A DNA stretch of 64,000 nucleotides from Ruminiclostridium herbifermentans (GCF_005473905.2 NZ_CP061336.1:3774501-3838500); one strand, 5' to 3'; shown: positions 1 to 8,630, counted from the first letter of the stretch. The notes: a model not told the origin generated them from the letters alone. Made by a program: numbers and translations.

Positions 1-1710
1 AACCCTTATTAAATCAATCAATCCAATCTTAGTCAGTACATTTTTTCCTGAGAGTATACCAACCGCATTATGACATGTAGGAAGGCACCATTTACTTATT
101 AGACACCCATGACATTCTGAGACTTCAGGTGTATTTATCCCTGCATATAGTGAATAATCATTAATCGTGTTTATCTCTTTTATATACCCCTTAAACCGCC
201 CTATGCATTTATAAGCTAAACACAAAGGAACTCCCTCAAACAGCAAATAGAACTTTTTTGCTATAGAAAATTCTATTAACTTATTAAAGATTAATTCTAT
301 TTGATGGAATAAATAATTATTATCAATATAAACAGAGGATTGTCCCAGCTGTTCAAGTGCATCACCAAGGTTAACAATAAAATTACGAGTGAAAGCTAAA
401 CTCTGTTCAATATAACTTTCAATTAAATCTACATCCAAATTCATACTGTGGATACGAATGAAAAACTTTCCTATAGTATGTGTTATCTTTACAAGATTTT
501 TTTTATAAGTTTTATTTCCTATATCCTTAGAATAAATATCTAAAATAAATGTAACAGGATATTCTGACAGTATTTTAATAATAGAATCATTATAAACAAT
601 ACTTTCATATGTACAACTTAATTCAAAAAAGTCAAATCCATATTTAAAAGCAATTGGAATTGATTCAATCAGAAAATTAACCCTATTGAAATTTGCATTT
701 CTTAAAATCAATCCGCATAAATAATACGATTTAGCCTGTATTCTAAAACCCTTAAGCTTTTCCTCCCACTCCTGTAAATTCCTATACTTCTCAATCACGT
801 TATATATATAGCAGGTATTCCAAATGGTATCCTCTGAGATTTCATTATTCAATAGACATATATCTTGTACAAACCTTTTACGATACCACTGAAGTATAGA
901 TTTTGCACGAATATACTGTTTTCTTATAATTAGCTTATTCACCAGTTCTACAAAGTTTTTACTGATATAGTTATCAAAAACACATTCAGAGTATCTCTCA
1001 AAAATTTTATCAAATTTTTCATAATCGTTTTTATTACTGTAATAATGAAGCAGATTCATATATAAATTTGCGGAATTACTTGACCGCTTTGAATTATTTT
1101 CTCTCTCTAATTGTATCTCTGCAAGAGCATTATAATATATATCCTTTTCTCTTAATCTCCCCGGTGAATTTACATTTAGAAGATTTAAGAATGGCTGACC
1201 TGTTTTACCAACTCTTCGCCCAAACTTATCACACAAATATTCATGAATAATCCCATTGTAATAAAATCCTTCATGGTTTTTGAACAAAACAACCCTTGTA
1301 TTTTCCTTCCCTATAACTCTGTTTTTTATATAGAAATCATAGTCATTGCTTTGACTACGTTCACATACACAGCTTTCTATATTAGCACTAAAACATGTAT
1401 TATCATACCTATGTACTTTTTCGAAAAAATCCAGATTCACAACCAGTTCATCAGCATCTATGTTCATAATGTAATCACAAGATGCAAATGAGTTTGCATA
1501 ATTACGTGCTTTACTGAAATCATTGCACCACTCGAAACTAAATATCTTATCCGTATACCGATTGACAATCCTCACTGTATCATCAGTTGAGCCAGTATCG
1601 ACAACAATAATCTCCTGTACATAATCATAAACTCGATCTAAAGTTGTCCCAATAATGTCACCTTCATTTTTTACAATCATACAAAGACTAATAGTTTTAA
1701 TACGTTCCAT
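1..1710 (-). CDS. Glycosyltransferase family 2 protein with SPASM-like C-terminal motif (partial, runs off the window)
   Basis: The frame is open from an ATG at 1710 to the window edge (570 codons, no stop). The N-terminus is a GT-A family-2 fold: an IVVDTGSTDDT nucleotide-binding motif near residue 40 and a DAD (DxD) metal motif at 85-87. Residues about 200-310 are helical and TPR-like. Residues about 330-510 look like an alternating beta/alpha barrel resembling radical SAM domains, but the CxxxCxxC ligands are absent. Around residue 532 there is a Cx2Cx5Cx3C cluster as in SPASM domains. It lies downstream of two RiPP precursors in the same direction, so I infer it glycosylates or otherwise modifies them. 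The GT2 call is firm; the barrel call is inference from pattern. A GT2 with an unrelated helical tail (SunS-like) is the alternative. Confidence 0.75.
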   Translation of the reverse strand, partial: MERIKTISLCMIVKNEGDIIGTTLDRVYDYVQEIIVVDTGSTDDTVRIVNRYTDKIFSFEWCNDFSKARNYANSFASCDYIMNIDADELVVNLDFFEKVHRYDNTCFSANIESCVCERSQSNDYDFYIKNRVIGKENTRVVLFKNHEGFYYNGIIHEYLCDKFGRRVGKTGQPFLNLLNVNSPGRLREKDIYYNALAEIQLERENNSKRSSNSANLYMNLLHYYSNKNDYEKFDKIFERYSECVFDNYISKNFVELVNKLIIRKQYIRAKSILQWYRKRFVQDICLLNNEISEDTIWNTCYIYNVIEKYRNLQEWEEKLKGFRIQAKSYYLCGLILRNANFNRVNFLIESIPIAFKYGFDFFELSCTYESIVYNDSIIKILSEYPVTFILDIYSKDIGNKTYKKNLVKITHTIGKFFIRIHSMNLDVDLIESYIEQSLAFTRNFIVNLGDALEQLGQSSVYIDNNYLFHQIELIFNKLIEFSIAKKFYLLFEGVPLCLAYKCIGRFKGYIKEINTINDYSLYAGINTPEVSECHGCLISKWCLPTCHNAVGILSGKNVLTKIGLIDLIRV

Positions 1711-1736
1711 TCTATTAAATTTCCATTCATGTATCG

Positions 1737-1871
1737 TTAGTAATAGTAATACATTTGACATAGGTAATTTAATATATCAATATTTCTATCGCAATATACA
1801 CTATCACCTATCACTGTAACGACCAAGAGTCCCTCAATTTCCTCTGGAGCAGTGACTTGAAGTCTCATCAT
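1737..1871 (-). CDS. Small ORF, 44 aa, between RiPP precursor and glycosyltransferase
   Basis: This reading frame starts with two consecutive ATG codons (1869-1871 and 1866-1868) preceded by AGCAGGAA, and stops 26 nt before the glycosyltransferase start. The product begins MMRLQVTAPEEIEG, has a hydrophobic strand (LLVVTVIG), two cysteines, and ends in four tyrosines. I recognise no family. Its place in the precursor-to-enzyme operon and its ribosome binding site argue for a real small protein, such as a carrier-recognition accessory or another peptide, but it could be chance. Confidence 0.35.
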   Translation of the reverse strand: MMRLQVTAPEEIEGLLVVTVIGDSVYCDRNIDILNYLCQMYYYY

Positions 1872-1975
1872 TTTCCTGCTCTAGTATGCTGATAAAGGAT
1901 TTTGAAATACATTCTTTTTTCTGTATCTATTCTAAGAAAGTTCTGAATTAACTCCTTTGAATTACTCCATTAATT

Positions 1976-2017
1976 TTAAGGTAGAATACACCCTCTTATA
2001 GGAGTATTCTACCTTAA
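1976..2017 (-). promoter_or_regulatory. Long hairpin after the precursor gene (attenuator or mRNA stabiliser)
   Basis: A perfect 14-bp inverted repeat (1976-1989 with 2004-2017) with a 14-nt loop starts 15 nt after the stop codon of the first precursor. Neither strand has a good T-run behind it, so it is not a classic intrinsic terminator. RiPP operons often place such a hairpin between the precursor and the enzymes to keep precursor mRNA abundant; that role is inferred here. Confidence 0.55.
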
Positions 2018-2031
2018 GAAATACTCAACTA

Positions 2032-2313
2032 TTACCAATCGCCATAACTAGCAGAACCATGCGTACTGTAGCTACGATGATCAGCAGCCTCATCTTCACC
2101 TAATTCAGGCAAATTGATGAAGGACTTAGATAGACGCTCTTCCAACTCAGCATTAACTTGCTCAAGTTCGGATAGGTCAACATTTTGCAATTCTGCAATT
2201 TCCTCATCAGAAAGACCAAACCCCTCTGAAGCCTTTACTGGATTTGTCAAGAATTCCTTACGGAAATCTTCATCCATAATCGCCTTAGTGATTATTTCAT
2301 TAAGCTTTTTCAT
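2032..2313 (-). CDS. RiPP precursor peptide 1 (NHLP clan, Os1348-like leader)
   Basis: 93-residue peptide. I chose the ATG at 2313 because GGGGGGA sits directly upstream; a longer frame starting at 2334 lacks this. The leader (residues 1 to about 72) is acidic and helical, with the DEDFRKEFLTNP and GLSDEEIAELQ patterns of Os1348/NHLP-clan leaders, ending in AELEERLSKSF. The tail is small and rich in Ser, His, Tyr and Gly, and ends in YGDW. It has no cysteine, so lanthionine or thiazole chemistry through Cys is excluded. It is about 60% identical in the leader to the next gene upstream. The likely partner enzyme is the glycosyltransferase-SPASM protein downstream. Leader/core border and modification are inferred. 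Confidence 0.8.
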   Translation of the reverse strand: MKKLNEIITKAIMDEDFRKEFLTNPVKASEGFGLSDEEIAELQNVDLSELEQVNAELEERLSKSFINLPELGEDEAADHRSYSTHGSASYGDW

Positions 2314-2415
2314 ATTTCCCCCCCTCTCTCTCAAAAATATGTCTGTATTATATTTTAATATACAGCTGCTTTAGCACTTGCTCTACAGGCATCTTCCTAT
2401 AGAAAATGCAACAGA

Positions 2416-2754
2416 TTACCAATCTATGTATAGTTTACCAGGTTCTTTAAAGCTATTATGGTTACCATAGCTGTTGTGATGGCTGTCATTTGAATGATAG
2501 CTGTCATTTGAATGATAGCCGTCAGATGCCGCACCTTCATCTAATGTAGGCAAATCTATAAAAGATTTGGAAAGACGCTCTTCTAATTCCGCATTAACCT
2601 GCTTTAACTCTTCAAAGTTGATATTTCGTAGTTCTGCAATCTCTTCTTCAGAAAGTTCAAAACTTTCTGCAGCATCTAATGGATTTTTTAAAAACTCATT
2701 TCTGAATTCTTCATCCATAATAGCTTTAGTAATTAATGCATTTAGTTTCTTCAT
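2416..2754 (-). CDS. RiPP precursor peptide 2 (NHLP clan) with Ser/His/Asn-rich repeated core
   Basis: 112-residue peptide with a strong GGGAGG site before ATG 2754. The leader matches that of precursor 1 (MDEEFRNEFLKNP, LSEEEIAELRN, AELEERLSKSF). The tail of about 35 residues contains YHSNDS twice, then related NDSHHNSYGNHNSF, and ends in YIDW, as precursor 1 ends in YGDW. There is no cysteine. Ser-, Asn- and His-rich repeats next to a GT2 enzyme suit O- or N-glycosylation, but any Ser/Asn chemistry is possible. It is the first gene of the minus-strand operon; its promoter must lie in the AT-rich 2755-3275 spacer. Confidence 0.8.
   Translation of the reverse strand: MKKLNALITKAIMDEEFRNEFLKNPLDAAESFELSEEEIAELRNINFEELKQVNAELEERLSKSFIDLPTLDEGAASDGYHSNDSYHSNDSHHNSYGNHNSFKEPGKLYIDW
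2482..2517. repeat. Two perfect 18-bp tandem repeats in the precursor core
   Basis: The unit at 2482-2499 is repeated exactly at 2500-2517. On the minus strand each copy encodes six residues, so the peptide core can grow or shrink by whole YHSNDS units without a frameshift. Confidence 0.9.
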
Positions 2755-3275
2755 GGTATACGCCTCCCTATTTTGTTTAAATTTTCTTAAAAGCCCAAAA
2801 CTCTGATTTTATATACTCTACATTAAAAATGTATGCACTTTTCACTTTTATTTTGAAATGTAATTAAGTTTTCAAGTATAACTAATTAAATATTTAATTT
2901 TGAACCTTACCAAGGTATTTTATGTGTTTTTTTACTTTTATTGTAAAATTATAACTTATGATTCCATGTTTGTTCACTCCTTTTTGTATATATTTTCTAT
3001 TTTTGTACTTTTTGTCCTCAAAAAAAGTTATAAACAATTTATGTGACTTCTATAGTTTTACTTTTCTAATATAGTTTCCACATAAAAATAAAAGCAATAG
3101 CTAAAAGCCTGTATGCGTATACTTCTCTCTTGTCATAATTAATATAAGTTGTTTAGTTTTTCTAATGTTGTGTGATTTATAAGTCTTGTAACTTTATATT
3201 GTAATTTTTTATTTTTTTTGGTATTATATCTCATAACATGTAATATATTTATAAATTCTATGATAGGATAATCAT
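2755..3275 (+). promoter_or_regulatory. Divergent AT-rich intergenic region with a promoter for the ABC transporter operon
   Basis: About 520 bp without a supported gene separates the leftward precursor operon from the rightward transporter operon. On the plus strand TTGTAA (3199-3204) and TATTAT (3222-3227) are 17 nt apart, a near-consensus vegetative promoter placing the transcript start about 40 nt before the permease ATG. I could not pick out one clear minus-strand promoter among the many A/T-rich hexamers. A shared regulator site is possible but none is evident. Confidence 0.5.
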
Positions 3276-5819
3276 ATGGTAAAATTAGCGTTCAGAAATT
3301 TATTTGAACATAAAGTTCGTACTTTTCTCACTGGAATTGGAATAGTGTTAGCTGTGGCACTTGTCCTTGGTGTAGATATTCTCAATCGTTCAATGCTAGG
3401 TACATTACAAGATATCTACATGGGTAGCGGTCATAAAACTGATATTATTGCCATAAAATCAGGAGACTTTACCAGTAATGATATAAAGTATATTAAAGGA
3501 ATTCCAAATGTCTCACTTTTAGCACCATTATCCGCTTGTTTAGTCAAATTAGATTCCCCATTGATGAGTAAAGTTGATGCAGGAGTTAAAGGTATCGATA
3601 TAAAAACAGATCAGAAAATGCGAGATTACTATTTTTTAGAGGGAGGATGGTTTTCTTCTAAATACAAAAGGGAACTTATAATAGACAAGACTACTGCTTC
3701 TAAAATAGGAGTTTCATGCTATGATAATGTTAGACTCTCAACTAGAACTGGAGATAAAATATATAAAGTTATAGGTATAATCGAACCTCGTGGTGCTGGC
3801 CTTCCATCATGGATAATTGAGATGTATGCCCCATTGGAAACAATAACTGCTGATTCTGGTTTTGCAAACTGTTTTAATAGAATTGATATAGCATTAGATG
3901 ATGAAGAAATGGCAATGTCTATATCTGAAGAAATAAAGAAACATTTCACAGACACTGATATAGAAACACAAACTCTTGTAGAAAGACAACAAATGGCTAA
4001 TAGAACTATGTCAAATATACGTATGGGGTTCAATGTTGTATTATCGGTAATAATCTTTGCAGGTTGTATGCTAATATATAACACATTTTGCCTCATAATC
4101 AATGAAAGAATTCAATTGATTGGCATGTTAAAAGCCATAGGAATGGGGAAGTACCAAACAATTAAGATGATACTTTGTGAAGGTATTGTTTTAGGTCTAG
4201 TGGGAACATTTTTTGGGGTGTTATTGGGCTTAGGCATCGGTAAAATTCTAATACCATTAGTAAGTAAAATCAGTAGGTTGGGAAGTATTGATGTCGAATA
4301 TTTTATTATCTCTCCTAAGAGTGTAATAACTTCCGTAGCTATAGGCTTGATTACTCCATTGATATCCTGTCTGCTCCCAGCATATAAAGCAAGTAAATAT
4401 TCGCCAATTCAGGCTCTTAAGAATAATACTACATACACAAATTTAAATTATAATAGTAAAAATGAAAAAAAGAAATTCTTTATTGGTTTAATTTTTATTC
4501 TTACTTTCTTTTTAGGAAGTGAAGTACTTACAAAGTTTTTAGACAGTAAGATAAGCACTGTTATTATGCCTTTAATGATTTTATTCATGTTTATGGGCTT
4601 TATAATATTATCACCCTTAATCATAGGAAATATTTCAACTGCTTTTGAAATTATAATGAAAAAATGTTTTAAAATAAATCAAATCTTATCTGTAAGAAAT
4701 ATTACCAGAAATATCAATAGAACCGCTATCACAACCTCAGTAATTATTATAGGTATTGCTATGTCCATCGGCTTAAACGGATTATTTAATAGTATTAAGG
4801 AATCTAGTGCAAAAGAAGTTGAAAAATCGTTCAAATCAGATATCATAATTAGAACCTCACAGGGTAGTTCAATTGAAGATTTTGAAAATAAAATCAACTT
4901 GATTAAAAAAACTCAGGGGGTAAATTATGTCTACTATACCGGGTCAGCATGGTCAAAAGATAAAAATAATGATTCACAATTGATAACTGGAATAAAAGTT
5001 CCAGACCAAATAAAAATGGGCTACTTCGATATTTTAAGCGGAGACCTTAATGAAACATATATTAAAATGAATGAACGTGAAAAAGTAGCAATCGTCGGTC
5101 AATACTATTCAAAAAACCTAGGTTATAAGACTGGAGATATACTGAATATAAAAGGCATCAGCAAAGAATATCCATTTGTCATAACAACAATTGTAAACAC
5201 TTCCGTTCAAAATGGAAATATTGTCTATATTGACCGAGATATATTAGACAGCATCTATAGTCAAAAACATTGTGATTTCATCGGTGTTAAGGCTAATGCA
5301 GATACTGATATAAGTGCTTTAAGAGAAAAAATCGACAAAACAATAATAAAAGACTCTTCTATTATTGTAAGCACAGCCCATGAATATAAGGAAATGGTAA
5401 GAAATGAAACTCTAAAAGCTACTACAATATTCAGCAGTATAAACATAATCATTATCATAATTGCATTATTCGGATTAGTTAATACTCTACTTATGGGAGT
5501 ACTGGAAAGAAAGCATGAAATAGGGATACTCAGGTCTATTGGTTCATCAAAGAAACAGATTAAAAATACTATTCTCGGTGAAAGTATGCTAATAGGAGTT
5601 TTAGGGACTGTAATTGGTTTTATCGCTGGAATATCATTTGTAATGGAGTTGAAAACATGCATGGAAAACATATCAAATGTTAGTTTATCTCTTTACTTAC
5701 CATACAAGAGCATATATACGTTACTGATATTAACACTTTTGGGTTCATTTGTAGCTTCTATATTTCCATTTCGTATGGCAGTAAAAGTTGGAATTATTGA
5801 TGCAATAAAAGGAGAATGA
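3276..5819 (+). CDS. ABC transporter permease, MacB/FtsX type, duplicated core
   Basis: 847-residue membrane protein. It has an N-terminal membrane anchor (TFLTGIGIVLAVALVLGV), an extracytoplasmic domain, then a first FtsX block of three membrane segments (about 245-370). After a linker with two more segments and another N-terminal-type anchor comes a second extracytoplasmic domain and a second FtsX block at the C-terminus (about 715-840). The EIGILRSIGSSKKQI and QLIGMLKAIGMGKYQ motifs before the membrane triplets are typical of this family. Such permeases act with a MacB-like ATPase and an HlyD/MacA adaptor, and both follow in the operon. Export of, or immunity to, the peptide made by the divergent operon is inferred from position only. 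Confidence 0.88.
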   Translation: MVKLAFRNLFEHKVRTFLTGIGIVLAVALVLGVDILNRSMLGTLQDIYMGSGHKTDIIAIKSGDFTSNDIKYIKGIPNVSLLAPLSACLVKLDSPLMSKVDAGVKGIDIKTDQKMRDYYFLEGGWFSSKYKRELIIDKTTASKIGVSCYDNVRLSTRTGDKIYKVIGIIEPRGAGLPSWIIEMYAPLETITADSGFANCFNRIDIALDDEEMAMSISEEIKKHFTDTDIETQTLVERQQMANRTMSNIRMGFNVVLSVIIFAGCMLIYNTFCLIINERIQLIGMLKAIGMGKYQTIKMILCEGIVLGLVGTFFGVLLGLGIGKILIPLVSKISRLGSIDVEYFIISPKSVITSVAIGLITPLISCLLPAYKASKYSPIQALKNNTTYTNLNYNSKNEKKKFFIGLIFILTFFLGSEVLTKFLDSKISTVIMPLMILFMFMGFIILSPLIIGNISTAFEIIMKKCFKINQILSVRNITRNINRTAITTSVIIIGIAMSIGLNGLFNSIKESSAKEVEKSFKSDIIIRTSQGSSIEDFENKINLIKKTQGVNYVYYTGSAWSKDKNNDSQLITGIKVPDQIKMGYFDILSGDLNETYIKMNEREKVAIVGQYYSKNLGYKTGDILNIKGISKEYPFVITTIVNTSVQNGNIVYIDRDILDSIYSQKHCDFIGVKANADTDISALREKIDKTIIKDSSIIVSTAHEYKEMVRNETLKATTIFSSINIIIIIIALFGLVNTLLMGVLERKHEIGILRSIGSSKKQIKNTILGESMLIGVLGTVIGFIAGISFVMELKTCMENISNVSLSLYLPYKSIYTLLILTLLGSFVASIFPFRMAVKVGIIDAIKGE

Positions 5820-6029
5820 TATGATTAAATATCTCAAAATTAATAATATGTTAATTGATAAACTATATAATTAATTTGAGGAGCACAATAAAGTGTCGAG
5901 TGTATTATAAAAGAGTGAAACTTATTTGGTAGCTTTTAAAAAACTAGAATAGCGATAAGCGATTAATGAAATTTCACTATAAATATAAATTTATCTAACA
6001 ACTATAAGTATTCGAGGAGATATAAAGTT

Positions 6030-7340
6030 ATGAAAAAAAAATTACTGACATTAATTTTAATTCTGATATTTGCTACTATAAGCACTGTTTTGTATATTAC
6101 ATATAAAAGTAGACAAAATGAAGTTAATGTTAAGGTTTTTAATGTCAAAAAATCAAATATTACGTCTACGATATCTGCAAAAGGAACTGTAAAAGAAGAG
6201 AGTGGAATCAACATTTCTTTTAAAAGTTCTCTAAAGGTTTTAAAAGTAAATGTTAGCGAAGGAGACAATGTAAAAAAAGGTGATATTATAGCAATCTTAG
6301 ATACCAAGCCAATTAAGCTTCAACTGGAACAATTAAGATTGAACTATGATATTGAGAAAAAGAATCTTGAATTAACAAATAATCAATTCAAGAAAAATAC
6401 TTTACTGCTAGATACTCAAATAATTGACGCTAAAAATAACTTCGAGCAAAAAAGCTTATCTTTTGAAAGTTTAGAGAAGGATTTATATAAAAGTAAGGAT
6501 CTGTATTCTATTGGTGCAATTTCAGAGAATGAACTTAATGACATTCAAAAAAGCTATGATATGGCAAAAATTGAAATGGAAAACTCTAAAAAGAAGTATG
6601 ATAGTATAATACTTGAAAATAAAGAAAATGAAAAAAATAATCAATCCCAGATAGATATCCAATTTCAAAAGGTAACTCTTGCAAAATTAAAAATTGATGA
6701 ATTACTTGAAAGTGTCAATGGTATTGATATTGATAGCGGCAAAGTCATCTCTCCGATTGATGGATGTGTAGCGTCAATTGGAATAAAAGAGGGAGAGTAC
6801 ACAAATGTTGAAGACAGTGCATTCAACATTATCAGTTTGAATAACCTGATTGTCCTTGCAAAAATTTCTGAAATTGATGCTAATTCTGTTAAGGAGGGTA
6901 ATAAAGTAATAATTTCAGGAGACTCGGCTGCCGGCAACGAGTATGAAGGGATAGTCCAAAGTATAGCTCCATGTGCTATAAAAGAGACCATCGACAATAC
7001 AGAAAGAACAGTAATAAATGCCCAGATTTTGATTACAAGTAAAAATACTGTACTGAAACCTGGATATAACGTCGACCTTCAGATAACCACTAAAACCATA
7101 AATAATGTTCTTTCTATTATTACAAATGCAGTAAGGGAGGATGAAAATGGGAATAAATATGTATATCTCGTTGACAATGGAAAGATACGCAAAATTTTTA
7201 TCCAAATTGAGGCTGAATCAGGTATGTACTATGGTATAAAAGAAGTTGAGGATAGCCTCCGTGAAAACAGTAAGATAATTTATTATAGTTCTGATGACTT
7301 AAGGGAAGGCTTATCGGCAAATGTCATTGAAGAAAAGTGA
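6030..7340 (+). CDS. HlyD/MacA-like membrane fusion (adaptor) protein
   Basis: 436 residues, preceded by GAGGAGAT. One N-terminal membrane anchor (about 5-24) is followed by a biotinyl-lipoyl-like half (SEGDNVKKGDIIAILD, about 75-92), a long coiled coil (about 95-225), and the returning lipoyl half (SPIDGCVASIGIKEGEY). A beta-barrel domain with LKPGYNVDLQI closes it. This is the order of MacA-type periplasmic or extracytoplasmic adaptors, which in Gram-positives couple an ABC permease to substrate handling outside the membrane. It sits 210 bp after the permease gene, and its stop lies 23 nt before the ATPase gene. Confidence 0.88.
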   Translation: MKKKLLTLILILIFATISTVLYITYKSRQNEVNVKVFNVKKSNITSTISAKGTVKEESGINISFKSSLKVLKVNVSEGDNVKKGDIIAILDTKPIKLQLEQLRLNYDIEKKNLELTNNQFKKNTLLLDTQIIDAKNNFEQKSLSFESLEKDLYKSKDLYSIGAISENELNDIQKSYDMAKIEMENSKKKYDSIILENKENEKNNQSQIDIQFQKVTLAKLKIDELLESVNGIDIDSGKVISPIDGCVASIGIKEGEYTNVEDSAFNIISLNNLIVLAKISEIDANSVKEGNKVIISGDSAAGNEYEGIVQSIAPCAIKETIDNTERTVINAQILITSKNTVLKPGYNVDLQITTKTINNVLSIITNAVREDENGNKYVYLVDNGKIRKIFIQIEAESGMYYGIKEVEDSLRENSKIIYYSSDDLREGLSANVIEEK

Positions 7341-7363
7341 CGATAAATTATGGAGGAAAGCAG

Positions 7364-8056
7364 ATGTGCATTCTAAGAGTAGAGAATTTAATCAAAGACT
7401 ATACCATGGAAGGCTTTAATATACAAGCATTAAAAGGAATTAATTTACATATTGAAAGCGGGGAATTTGTTTCAATTATGGGTCCCTCAGGTTCAGGGAA
7501 AAGTACTCTTTTATATCTTCTTGGTAGTTTGGAACATCCCAGTAGTGGAAAGATTATTTTAGCCGATAAAGACATTAGCACCCTTAACGATAATGAAATC
7601 AGTAAAATCAGAAGAAGAGAAATAGGATTTATATTTCAATTCTATAATCTCATACCTGTTTTAAATGTAGAAGAAAATATCATGATGCCAATAACTCTTG
7701 ACGGTGGAAAATTTAGCGATTATAAAGAACAACTCGATAAAGTAATTGAAATTGTTGGACTCACAGATAGGAGAAAGCATCGTCCTTCACAGCTTTCAGG
7801 AGGTCAGCAACAAAGAGTAGCCATTGCACGTGCGCTTATTAACAACCCCAAAATCATTTTGGCAGATGAGCCAACAGGTAATCTTGATACAAAAACCTCT
7901 AACGATATAATGAAGTTGCTTAAAGAACTTTGTGAAAAGTATGGAAAAACAATAGTTATGGTGACTCATGATGTAAAAACCGCCGAATTTGCCTCCCGTA
8001 TTATTCATATAAAAGATGGGGTAATAGAAAAAGAAGTAAATAACTACAAACTTTAG
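7364..8056 (+). CDS. ABC transporter ATPase, MacB/LolD type
   Basis: 230 residues if started at ATG 7364, which has GGAGG eight nt upstream; a longer frame beginning near 7337 has no such site. Walker A GPSGSGKST, Q-loop IFQFYNLIPVLNVEENI, signature LSGGQQQRVAIARAL, Walker B ILADEPTGNLD and the H-loop VTHD are all intact. The family energises FtsX/MacB permeases, here the product of the first gene in the operon. The stop is only 10 nt before the isomerase gene, so the two are probably co-transcribed. Confidence 0.93.
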   Translation: MCILRVENLIKDYTMEGFNIQALKGINLHIESGEFVSIMGPSGSGKSTLLYLLGSLEHPSSGKIILADKDISTLNDNEISKIRRREIGFIFQFYNLIPVLNVEENIMMPITLDGGKFSDYKEQLDKVIEIVGLTDRRKHRPSQLSGGQQQRVAIARALINNPKIILADEPTGNLDTKTSNDIMKLLKELCEKYGKTIVMVTHDVKTAEFASRIIHIKDGVIEKEVNNYKL

Positions 8057-8066
8057 GAGTATTAGT

Positions 8067-8630
8067 ATGGATACAATTGATAATGTTATTTTAGTAAACA
8101 ATAATGATGAAGAAATTGGAGCATTAGAAAAAATGGATGCCCATAGAAAGGGAAAATTGCACAGAGCATTCTCAATATTGATTTTCAATTCTAGAGGACA
8201 ATTACTTCTTCAAAAAAGAGCAAAGTCAAAATATCACTCTGGTGGATTGTGGACAAACACATGTTGTAGCCATCCACGTCCAGGAGAATCCACTAAGACT
8301 GCAGCAAACAGAAGACTAACGGAAGAAATGGGATTTACCTGTAATATATACGAAGCCTTTAGCTTTATTTATAAGGTACAGTTCAATAATGAGTTAATGG
8401 AATATGAATATGACCATGTATTTATAGGTAAATTTGACGGAACCTTTTCACCAAATATATACGAAGTGGAGGATTGGTCATGGAAAAGTTTAGATGAAAT
8501 AGAGATAATGATTCAAGAGAACCCTGACGACTTTACATTCTGGTTTAAGGTCTGCTTTGAAATATTTCTGGAAAAATATAGCCATACGTTGCAAGAAATT
8601 TCGTGTATGGAATTTGAAAATTCTCTTTAA
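8067..8630 (+). CDS. idi: Isopentenyl-diphosphate delta-isomerase, type 1
   Basis: 187 residues. Interconverts isopentenyl and dimethylallyl diphosphate. Type 1 hallmarks are visible: the TNTCCSHP motif with the catalytic cysteine at 66/67, a Nudix-like RLTEEMG helix at 83-89, and the EYEYDHVF segment with the catalytic glutamate at about 112-114. Length is usual for the family. It follows the ABC ATPase by 10 nt with an AGGAG site, so it is probably the last gene of the transporter operon. Many Firmicutes use the unrelated type 2 enzyme, so a type 1 gene joined to an exporter operon is unusual and may serve a prenylated product or have been acquired. Confidence 0.93.
   Translation: MDTIDNVILVNNNDEEIGALEKMDAHRKGKLHRAFSILIFNSRGQLLLQKRAKSKYHSGGLWTNTCCSHPRPGESTKTAANRRLTEEMGFTCNIYEAFSFIYKVQFNNELMEYEYDHVFIGKFDGTFSPNIYEVEDWSWKSLDEIEIMIQENPDDFTFWFKVCFEIFLEKYSHTLQEISCMEFENSL

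Noticed and set aside
1068-1491. Two plus-strand ORFs at the left end
   Set aside because: They are shadows of the glycosyltransferase frame on the minus strand, which is open to the window edge.
2455-2520. 18-bp repeats as a CRISPR remnant
   Set aside because: The units are adjacent, with no spacer, and are in frame in the precursor core.
5821-5874. 17-codon ORF right after the FtsX permease
   Set aside because: Very short, AT-driven and without a separate ribosome binding site; probably chance.
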